From Loxodes magnus (taxonomy: Eukaryota > Ciliophora > Karyorelictea > Loxodida > Loxodidae), in NCBI GenBank assembly GCA_946699065.1, contig CAMPDV010001190.1, positions 62,001 to 126,000 of the forward strand: 64,000 nucleotides of DNA, written 5' to 3'. Below, in pieces: positions 39,323 through 48,400 of the stretch. Each line of letters starts with the position of its first letter. The first letter of the stretch is position 1. The notes beneath the pieces were generated by a model, which was not told the origin of the DNA, did no database searches, and saw nothing but the letters and a program-made list of their open reading frames with translations. The translations under genes and the position numbers were made by a program.

Positions 39323-40132
39323 TTAAAGTTAGTAGAGTTTTGCATTCTCTGGAATTGCAACCAGTTCCTGCGGACAGTTTTTTTAACGTGAGTGTGATCC
39401 ACGACATTTTTATTAAGTGGAAGGTTACCACTGTAACCGTTCAAGTGGTCTTGCAAAAAGCTTTTATTTGTAGATCCCTGTTGGAGTTATTCATAGTTTA
39501 TTGAGTTGTCTCCATGTTCTTTTCTGCTCTTATTCGTTTATTTTCTTTCATTATCAACAGTTTTTTAAAATATGTTGATTTGATTTGCAACATCAACAAA
39601 GTTTGTATTATTGTCTTTATTTCGTTCTTTTTTATGATAATTTATTTTCTATGTTTTCTAATCTTTTAATGAAACTTGTAGCAATCATTTCTTTTTCTGG
39701 ATTCAATTCTGTTTTTAATTCTATTGGTATTTTTTCTATTTCCATTTTCGTGTCATATTTAAAGTTTTATTGTGACTAAGTTCAGAGTTGTTCTTCCGTT
39801 ATCAAATTGCTTTGAATGAGCTGTCTTCTGAGTATTAATAATTCGTTGTTTTAATCCTCTATGCTATTCATTAATTCCCTTATTTTTTCTCCTTAGTTAT
39901 AAGCTATTTCTTCATACTTTGAAATTAATTTTTACATTTGATCTAGTTAAATTTAAAGTTTTTGATCAGATTCGTTCTTAGGTTATCTTATCTCTATAGA
40001 TCCTACCATCACTTTACCTTCTGATGACGAACTTGACTCCTCTCGTTGCTATTGTTTTTTCTAAATTTCTTTTGCCGTTTTTCTCTTTAGGTTTTTAAGT
40101 TAATTCTTTGAGAGTCGAAGAGATTAATCCAT
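39323..40132 (-). CDS. Gag/ORF1-like zinc-knuckle protein read with a reassigned code (TAA/TAG Gln, TGA Trp)
   Basis: The ATG is at 40132-40130. The frame runs about 270 codons without an indel but contains 24 TAA/TAG and 5 TGA codons (residues 117, 180, 193, 195, 214). Read as Gln and Trp they give a coherent protein. TAA/TAG sit beside CAA at residues 27-29, 121-122 and 174-175, as in Gln runs. Residues 1-32 are basic; 33-38 are a Ser/Glu run. Residues 58-107 look like a coiled coil (leucines and isoleucines in heptads). Residues 129-176 are charged and helical-looking. Residues 179-192 (CWCCKSNQHILKNC) form a CCHC zinc knuckle whose second residue, usually aromatic, is a TGA. A C-terminal tail has another Cys/His cluster (Cys243, His247, Cys253). 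Third codon positions are AT-rich, as expected here. Such proteins coat element RNA. No clear stop precedes the tail. Under a TGA-stop code it would be a pseudogene ending at residue 116. Confidence 0.72.
39557..39598 (-). other. CCHC zinc-knuckle motif within the ORF
   Basis: Residues 179-192 of the minus-strand frame have Cys179, Cys182, His187 and Cys192 in exact C-X2-C-X4-H-X4-C spacing, with the HIxKNC ending common in retroelement nucleocapsid and copia- or LINE-type Gag knuckles. This motif class binds single-stranded nucleic acid through zinc. One TGA lies inside it (residue 180) and two more follow directly (193 and 195). Confidence 0.7.
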
Positions 40133-40138
40133 TTTTTT

Positions 40139-40154
40139 TTTTAAGTAGAATACT
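40139..40154. repeat. Right 16-bp target-site duplication of the insert
   Basis: This is the exact second copy of TTTTAAGTAGAATACT (left copy 39288-39303). It follows a T run (40132-40142) that corresponds to the A run upstream of the ORF's ATG, so the boundary is ambiguous by several bases. The 80-bp array resumes in register from here. Confidence 0.85.
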
Positions 40155-41612
40155 TTGAGAAGTAATAAGTATTTAGAAAAGTGAAGAAGTAGAGTAAGAA
40201 AAGAAGATAGAATTTCAGTTTTAATGAGTATGATTTGAGAAGTAATAAGTATTTAGAAAAGTGAATAAGTAAAGTAAGAAAAGAAGATAGAATATCTATT
40301 TAAGGAGTATGCCTTGAGAAATTATAAGTATTTAGAAAAGCGAAGAAGTAGAGTAAGAAAAGAAGATAGAGATTCAGTTTTAAGGAGTAATCTTTGAGAA
40401 GTAATAAGTATTTAGAAAAGTGAAAAAGTAAAGTAAGAAAAGAAGATAGAATTTCAGTTTTAAGGAGTATGCTTTGAGAAGTATCAAGTATTTAGAAAAG
40501 TGAAGAAGTAAAGTAAGAAAAGAAGATAGAATTTCAGTTTTAAGGAGTATGCTTTGAGAAGTAATAAGTATTTAGAAAAGTGAAGAAGTAAAGTAAGAAA
40601 AGTAGATAGAATATCTATTTAAGTAGTATGCTTTGAGAATAAAGTTATTATTTAGAAAGTGAAGAAGTAGAGTAAGAAAAGAAGTTAAAATTTCAGTTTT
40701 AAGGAGTATGCTATGTGAAGTAATAAGTATTTTTAAAAGTGAAGAAGTAAAGTAAGAAAAGAAGATAGAATTTCATTGTTAACGAGTATGCTTTAGAAGT
40801 ATTAAGTATTAAGAAAAGTGAAGAAGTAAAGTAAGAATAGTAGATAGAATTTCAGTTTTAAGGAGTATGCTTTGAGAAGTATTAAGTATTTTGAAAAGTG
40901 AAGAAGTAAAGTAAGAAAAGAAGATAGAATTCCAGTTTTAAGTAGTATGCTTTGAGAATAAAGTTATTATTTAGAAAAGTGAAAAAGTAGAGTAAGAAAA
41001 GAAGATAGAATTTCAGTTTTAAGTAGTACGCTTTGAGAATAAAGTTATTATTTAGAAAGTGAAGAAGTAAAGTAAGAAAAGAAGATAGAATTTCAGTTTT
41101 AAGGAGTATGCTTTGAGAAGTATTGAGTATTTAGAAAAGTGAAGAAGTAGAGTAAGAAAAGAAGATAGAATTTCAATTTTAATTAGAATACTTTTAGAAG
41201 TATTAAGTATTTAGAATAGTTAAGAAGTAGAGTAAGAAAAGAAGATAAAATTTCAGTTTTAAGGAGTATGCTTTGGGAAGTATCAAGTATTAAGAAAAGT
41301 GAAGAAGTAGAATAAGAAAAGAAGATAGAATTTCAGTTTTAAGTAGTATGCTTTGAGAATAAAGTTATTATTTAGAAAAGTGAAGAAGTAGAGTAAGAAA
41401 AGAAGATAGAATTTCAATTTTAAGGAGTATGCTTTGAGAAGTATTAAGTATTTAGAAAAGTTAAGAAGTAGAGTAAGAAAAGAAGATGGAATTTAAGTTT
41501 TAAGTAGTATGCTTTGAGAAGTAATAAGTATTTTGAAAAGTGAAGAAGTAGAGTAAGAAAAATAGATAGAATTTCAGTTTTAAGTAATATGCTTTAAGAA
41601 GTATTAAGTATT
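40139..41612. repeat. 80-bp satellite array, right block after the insert
   Basis: About 18 further units of the same satellite continue from the interrupted unit. They are of the diverged edge type. From 40530 to 41612 they are a second copy of 37680-38775 (see that entry for shared rare variants). The last recognisable unit breaks up at about 41612, where TATTTAGAAAAG becomes TATTTAAAAAAGTAAAG and then a simple A/G run. Confidence 0.93.
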
Positions 41613-41675
41613 TAAAAAAGTAAAGAAAAAAGAAAGAAAAGAAGAAATCTTTCTTTTTTTATTATTGCTTTTTTT
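41613..41675. other. Junction between the two satellites, with an 11-bp hairpin
   Basis: The 80-bp array dissolves into an A/G-only run (41622-41647) that turns directly into a T-rich run. AAAAAAGAAAG at 41626-41636 is exactly complementary to CTTTCTTTTTT at 41649-41659 with a 12-base loop. The inverted repeat sits exactly where the plus strand changes from purine-rich to pyrimidine-rich. Recognisable 919-bp-unit sequence starts at about 41676. No target-site duplication or element end is visible. Confidence 0.7.
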
Positions 41676-41984
41676 ATCATTTTTTTTACATTTATCTGCT
41701 GTTTTTCGTATCTTTTAATCAATATTTACTATTTTCTTCATTTTCATGTTGTCAATTTATATACATATTACGCAGGTCACTTTTATTAACGTTTTTATTC
41801 TTTTTTTTCATTAAGCAAGCACTTTTATACTCTAATTTTAACATATCATTTTTATTGCTGTTTTATCAGTCCTCTAAAATTATTTATTATCTTTATTTTG
41901 TTTTTATTACTAATTTTGCACATTTATTCTTTTACTTTCTTTATTATTCCATTTAATATTTTAATTTTATTGTGTTTTCGTTTA

Positions 41985-41995
41985 TTAGACGCGGG
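41985..41995 (+). other. GC box 1 of the 919-bp unit (TTAGACGCGGG), first copy
   Basis: TTAGACGCGGG, in the context TTTATTAGACGCGGGAGTACCATT, stands out in an otherwise T-rich unit. It recurs in every full unit at the same place (about 42904, 43823 and so on). Only the first unit's copy is listed. Function unknown; invariance is partly explained by homogenisation of the whole unit. Confidence 0.85.
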
Positions 41996-42118
41996 AGTAC
42001 CATTATTTTTATTTCATTATCTTTTGTTGTCAATTTATTTGCGATATTTTATTTTATTCCAGTCGCATTACTTTTATTCGCAGCTTTTTTATGTCAATTT
42101 TATAGCAATTCATATATA

Positions 42119-42129
42119 TTAGACGCGGG
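42119..42129 (+). other. GC box 2 of the 919-bp unit, first copy
   Basis: This is the second TTAGACGCGGG, 134 bp after box 1, followed by GGTCCCATTTT. Its flanks (TATTAGACGCGGG, then GT, then CCATT) resemble those of box 1 beyond the 11-base core. In the last unit it has gained one G (about 63264-63276). Confidence 0.85.
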
Positions 42130-42186
42130 GGTCCCATTTTGTCTAAGCGGTTTATTTGGAAATATTTTTATGACAAGTCTTATCTA

Positions 42187-42197
42187 TTAGACGCGGG
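42187..42197 (+). other. GC box 3 of the 919-bp unit, first copy
   Basis: This is the third TTAGACGCGGG, 68 bp after box 2 and 202 bp after box 1, so the spacings are about one and two times 67-68 bp. It is followed by AACTATATTT. A weak resemblance (TATTCCAGTCGCATTAC, about 42055) lies near the midpoint between boxes 1 and 2. Confidence 0.85.
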
Positions 42198-42404
42198 AAC
42201 TATATTTATATTCTTTTTTGTCTTTTTTCAGTCATATTTATTATATTTACGAGACTCAGTTTCTTTTTCAATGCTTTTTTATATACAAATTATGACTTAT
42301 ATTTTAATCTTTTTTACCATTGCTCTTTATTTTTTATATTTCACTCTTTATAATGCTTATTTAACTTGTTTTTTATATTATTTTATATCATATTATATTA
42401 TTTA

Positions 42405-42414
42405 TTGCATGCAA
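42405..42414. other. 10-bp perfect palindrome TTGCATGCAA in each 919-bp unit
   Basis: TTGCATGCAA is self-complementary and present once per unit, about 220 bp after GC box 3. Its surroundings are AT-only. It could be a binding site or chance; nothing in the sequence decides. Confidence 0.4.
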
Positions 42415-45400
42415 GTTGCTCGTTTATACAATAATCTTTTTTGCTTTACTTTAATCAACTTCTATCACCTAATCAGATCCTATTACTCATACAGAAAAGT
42501 CACCCGTTCGTCCTCGTTTATCCTCTTTCATATCAGTTTTAGACTTTTTATTATCCTCATCCATTCAATTTTTATATTTATATCAGTACTTTTTATCATT
42601 TTTTTTACATTTATCTGCTGTTTTTCGTATCTTTTAATCAATATTTACTATTTTCTTCATTTTCATGTTGTCAATTTATATACATATTACGCAGGTCACT
42701 TTTATTAACGTTTTTATTCTTTTTTTTCATTAAGCAAGCACTTTTATACTCTAATTTTAACATATCATTTTTATTGCTGTTTTATCAGTCCTCTAAAATT
42801 ATTTATTATCTTTATTTTGTTTTTATTACTAATTTTGCACATTTATTCTTTTACTTTCTTTATTATTCCATTTAATATTTTAATTTTATTGTGTTTTCGT
42901 TTATTAGACGCGGGAGTACCATTATTTTTATTTCATTATCTTTTGTTGTCAATTTATTTGCGATATTTTATTTTATTCCAGTCGCATTACTTTTATTCGC
43001 AGCTTTTTTATGTCAATTTTATAGCAATTCATATATATTAGACGCGGGGGTCCCATTTTGTCTAAGCGGTTTATTTGGAAATATTTTTATGACAAGTCTT
43101 ATCTATTAGACGCGGGAACTATATTTATATTCTTTTTTGTCTTTTTTCAGTCATATTTATTATATTTACGAGACTCAGTTTCTTTTTCAATGCTTTTTTA
43201 TATACAAATTATGACTTATATTTTAATCTTTTTTACCATTGCTCTTTATTTTTTATATTTCACTCTTTATAATGCTTATTTAACTTGTTTTTTATATTAT
43301 TTTATATCATATTATATTATTTATTGCATGCAAGTTGCTCGTTTATACAATAATCTTTTTTGCTTTACTTTAATCAACTTCTATCACCTAATCAGATCCT
43401 ATTACTCATACAGAAAAGTCACCCGTTCGTCCTCGTTTATCCTCTTTCATATCAGTTTTAGACTTTTTATTATCCTCATCCATTCAATTTTTATATTTAT
43501 ATCAGTACTTTTTATCATTTTTTTTACATTTATCTGCTGTTTTTCGTATCTTTTAATCAATATTTACTATTTTCTTCATTTTCATGTTGTCAATTTATAT
43601 ACATATTACGCAGGTCACTTTTATTAACGTTTTTATTCTTTTTTTTCATTAAGCAAGCACTTTTATACTCTAATTTTAACATATCATTTTTATTGCTGTT
43701 TTATCAGTCCTCTAAAATTATTTATTATCTTTATTTTGTTTTTATTACTAATTTTGCACATTTATTCTTTTACTTTCTTTATTATTCCATTTAATATTTT
43801 AATTTTATTGTGTTTTCGTTTATTAGACGCGGGAGTACCATTATTTTTATTTCATTATCTTTTGTTGTCAATTTATTTGCGATATTTTATTTTATTCCAG
43901 TCGCATTACTTTTATTCGCAGCTTTTTTATGTCAATTTTATAGCAATTCATATATATTAGACGCGGGGGTCCCATTTTGTCTAAGCGGTTTATTTGGAAA
44001 TATTTTTATGACAAGTCTTATCTATTAGACGCGGGAACTATATTTATATTCTTTTTTGTCTTTTTTCAGTCATATTTATTATATTTACGAGACTCAGTTT
44101 CTTTTTCAATGCTTTTTTATATACAAATTATGACTTATATTTTAATCTTTTTTACCATTGCTCTTTATTTTTTATATTTCACTCTTTATAATGCTTATTT
44201 AACTTGTTTTTTATATTATTTTATATCATATTATATTATTTATTGCATGCAAGTTGCTCGTTTATACAATAATCTTTTTTGCTTTACTTTAATCAACTTC
44301 TATCACCTAATCAGATCCTATTACTCATACAGAAAAGTCACCCGTTCGTCCTCGTTTATCCTCTTTCATATCAGTTTTAGACTTTTTATTATCCTCATCC
44401 ATTCAATTTTTATATTTATATCAGTACTTTTTATCATTTTTTTTACATTTATCTGCTGTTTTTCGTATCTTTTAATCAATATTTACTATTTTCTTCATTT
44501 TCATGTTGTCAATTTATATACATATTACGCAGGTCACTTTTATTAACGTTTTTATTCTTTTTTTTCATTAAGCAAGCACTTTTATACTCTAATTTTAACA
44601 TATCATTTTTATTGCTGTTTTATCAGTCCTCTAAAATTATTTATTATCTTTATTTTGTTTTTATTACTAATTTTGCACATTTATTCTTTTACTTTCTTTA
44701 TTATTCCATTTAATATTTTAATTTTATTGTGTTTTCGTTTATTAGACGCGGGAGTACCATTATTTTTATTTCATTATCTTTTGTTGTCAATTTATTTGCG
44801 ATATTTTATTTTATTCCAGTCGCATTACTTTTATTCGCAGCTTTTTTATGTCAATTTTATAGCAATTCATATATATTAGACGCGGGGGTCCCATTTTGTC
44901 TAAGCGGTTTATTTGGAAATATTTTTATGACAAGTCTTATCTATTAGACGCGGGAACTATATTTATATTCTTTTTTGTCTTTTTTCAGTCATATTTATTA
45001 TATTTACGAGACTCAGTTTCTTTTTCAATGCTTTTTTATATACAAATTATGACTTATATTTTAATCTTTTTTACCATTGCTCTTTATTTTTTATATTTCA
45101 CTCTTTATAATGCTTATTTAACTTGTTTTTTATATTATTTTATATCATATTATATTATTTATTGCATGCAAGTTGCTCGTTTATACAATAATCTTTTTTG
45201 CTTTACTTTAATCAACTTCTATCACCTAATCAGATCCTATTACTCATACAGAAAAGTCACCCGTTCGTCCTCGTTTATCCTCTTTCATATCAGTTTTAGA
45301 CTTTTTATTATCCTCATCCATTCAATTTTTATATTTATATCAGTACTTTTTATCATTTTTTTTACATTTATCTGCTGTTTTTCGTATCTTTTAATCAATA

Positions 45401-48400
45401 TTTACTATTTTCTTCATTTTCATGTTGTCAATTTATATACATATTACGCAGGTCACTTTTATTAACGTTTTTATTCTTTTTTTTCATTAAGCAAGCACTT
45501 TTATACTCTAATTTTAACATATCATTTTTATTGCTGTTTTATCAGTCCTCTAAAATTATTTATTATCTTTATTTTGTTTTTATTACTAATTTTGCACATT
45601 TATTCTTTTACTTTCTTTATTATTCCATTTAATATTTTAATTTTATTGTGTTTTCGTTTATTAGACGCGGGAGTACCATTATTTTTATTTCATTATCTTT
45701 TGTTGTCAATTTATTTGCGATATTTTATTTTATTCCAGTCGCATTACTTTTATTCGCAGCTTTTTTATGTCAATTTTATAGCAATTCATATATATTAGAC
45801 GCGGGGGTCCCATTTTGTCTAAGCGGTTTATTTGGAAATATTTTTATGACAAGTCTTATCTATTAGACGCGGGAACTATATTTATATTCTTTTTTGTCTT
45901 TTTTCAGTCATATTTATTATATTTACGAGACTCAGTTTCTTTTTCAATGCTTTTTTATATACAAATTATGACTTATATTTTAATCTTTTTTACCATTGCT
46001 CTTTATTTTTTATATTTCACTCTTTATAATGCTTATTTAACTTGTTTTTTATATTATTTTATATCATATTATATTATTTATTGCATGCAAGTTGCTCGTT
46101 TATACAATAATCTTTTTTGCTTTACTTTAATCAACTTCTATCACCTAATCAGATCCTATTACTCATACAGAAAAGTCACCCGTTCGTCCTCGTTTATCCT
46201 CTTTCATATCAGTTTTAGACTTTTTATTATCCTCATCCATTCAATTTTTATATTTATATCAGTACTTTTTATCATTTTTTTTACATTTATCTGCTGTTTT
46301 TCGTATCTTTTAATCAATATTTACTATTTTCTTCATTTTCATGTTGTCAATTTATATACATATTACGCAGGTCACTTTTATTAACGTTTTTATTCTTTTT
46401 TTTCATTAAGCAAGCACTTTTATACTCTAATTTTAACATATCATTTTTATTGCTGTTTTATCAGTCCTCTAAAATTATTTATTATCTTTATTTTGTTTTT
46501 ATTACTAATTTTGCACATTTATTCTTTTACTTTCTTTATTATTCCATTTAATATTTTAATTTTATTGTGTTTTCGTTTATTAGACGCGGGAGTACCATTA
46601 TTTTTATTTCATTATCTTTTGTTGTCAATTTATTTGCGATATTTTATTTTATTCCAGTCGCATTACTTTTATTCGCAGCTTTTTTATGTCAATTTTATAG
46701 CAATTCATATATATTAGACGCGGGGGTCCCATTTTGTCTAAGCGGTTTATTTGGAAATATTTTTATGACAAGTCTTATCTATTAGACGCGGGAACTATAT
46801 TTATATTCTTTTTTGTCTTTTTTCAGTCATATTTATTATATTTACGAGACTCAGTTTCTTTTTCAATGCTTTTTTATATACAAATTATGACTTATATTTT
46901 AATCTTTTTTACCATTGCTCTTTATTTTTTATATTTCACTCTTTATAATGCTTATTTAACTTGTTTTTTATATTATTTTATATCATATTATATTATTTAT
47001 TGCATGCAAGTTGCTCGTTTATACAATAATCTTTTTTGCTTTACTTTAATCAACTTCTATCACCTAATCAGATCCTATTACTCATACAGAAAAGTCACCC
47101 GTTCGTCCTCGTTTATCCTCTTTCATATCAGTTTTAGACTTTTTATTATCCTCATCCATTCAATTTTTATATTTATATCAGTACTTTTTATCATTTTTTT
47201 TACATTTATCTGCTGTTTTTCGTATCTTTTAATCAATATTTACTATTTTCTTCATTTTCATGTTGTCAATTTATATACATATTACGCAGGTCACTTTTAT
47301 TAACGTTTTTATTCTTTTTTTTCATTAAGCAAGCACTTTTATACTCTAATTTTAACATATCATTTTTATTGCTGTTTTATCAGTCCTCTAAAATTATTTA
47401 TTATCTTTATTTTGTTTTTATTACTAATTTTGCACATTTATTCTTTTACTTTCTTTATTATTCCATTTAATATTTTAATTTTATTGTGTTTTCGTTTATT
47501 AGACGCGGGAGTACCATTATTTTTATTTCATTATCTTTTGTTGTCAATTTATTTGCGATATTTTATTTTATTCCAGTCGCATTACTTTTATTCGCAGCTT
47601 TTTTATGTCAATTTTATAGCAATTCATATATATTAGACGCGGGGGTCCCATTTTGTCTAAGCGGTTTATTTGGAAATATTTTTATGACAAGTCTTATCTA
47701 TTAGACGCGGGAACTATATTTATATTCTTTTTTGTCTTTTTTCAGTCATATTTATTATATTTACGAGACTCAGTTTCTTTTTCAATGCTTTTTTATATAC
47801 AAATTATGACTTATATTTTAATCTTTTTTACCATTGCTCTTTATTTTTTATATTTCACTCTTTATAATGCTTATTTAACTTGTTTTTTATATTATTTTAT
47901 ATCATATTATATTATTTATTGCATGCAAGTTGCTCGTTTATACAATAATCTTTTTTGCTTTACTTTAATCAACTTCTATCACCTAATCAGATCCTATTAC
48001 TCATACAGAAAAGTCACCCGTTCGTCCTCGTTTATCCTCTTTCATATCAGTTTTAGACTTTTTATTATCCTCATCCATTCAATTTTTATATTTATATCAG
48101 TACTTTTTATCATTTTTTTTTACATTTATCTGCTGTTTTTCGTATCTTTTAATCAATATTTACTATTTTCTTCATTTTCATGTTGTCAATTTATATACAT
48201 ATTACGCAGGTCACTTTTATTAACGTTTTTATTCTTTTTTTTCATTAAGCAAGCACTTTTATACTCTAATTTTAACATATCATTTTTATTGCTGTTTTAT
48301 CAGTCCTCTAAAATTATTTATTATCTTTATTTTGTTTTTATTACTAATTTTGCACATTTATTCTTTTACTTTCTTTATTATTCCATTTAATATTTTAATT

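Larger units (their letters stand above)
39304..40138 (-). mobile_element. Non-LTR-type retroelement or retrocopy inserted in the satellite
   Basis: This 835-bp segment is the only non-satellite DNA in the window. It is flanked by a 16-bp direct repeat of target sequence. On the minus strand it begins with a run of about nine A directly before an ATG, carries one open frame through almost its whole length, and ends in five ATT triplets (plus-strand TAA repeats at 39303-39317). A simple-repeat 3' tail plus a long target-site duplication is characteristic of target-primed reverse transcription by non-LTR elements. No terminal inverted repeats or LTRs are visible. No endonuclease or reverse transcriptase fits in this length. 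It is therefore a non-autonomous, ORF1-only or deleted element, or a retrocopy of a cellular gene mobilised in trans. Confidence 0.75.

Noticed and set aside
92-39431. Many minus-strand ORFs of 62-100 codons with a repeated hydrophobic peptide in the 80-bp array
   Set aside because: They are translations of two or three satellite units, depend on the mix of 80- and 81-bp units for frame, and consist of Leu/Phe/Tyr/Lys strings. No start context, domain or codon bias supports a gene.
39129-39456. Standard-code minus-strand ORFs at the left edge of the insert
   Set aside because: They run from the insert into satellite sequence and start at non-ATG or internal codons. One is the +1 frame discussed as a separate finding; the zinc-knuckle frame has better codon-position composition.
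39585-39779. Plus-strand 64-codon ORF in the insert
   Set aside because: It is antisense to the zinc-knuckle frame and is a Phe/Ser/Ile-rich complement of Lys/Glu/Asn-rich coding sequence.
39323-40132. Reading TAA/TAG as Glu and TGA as Trp (Blastocrithidia-type code)
   Set aside because: It also keeps the frame open, but TAA/TAG occur three times directly beside CAA codons, which fits Gln runs better. Not fully excluded without homologues.
39304-40138. DNA transposon or ciliate internal eliminated sequence
   Set aside because: No terminal inverted repeats and no TA-only boundary. The 16-bp duplication and one-sided simple-repeat tail fit retrotransposition better.
41971-42000. CENP-B box around the first GC box (TTCG...CGGG)
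   Set aside because: The consensus needs seven bases between TTCG and CGGG with an A at the fifth; here there are eleven. Boxes 2 and 3 have no TTCG upstream.
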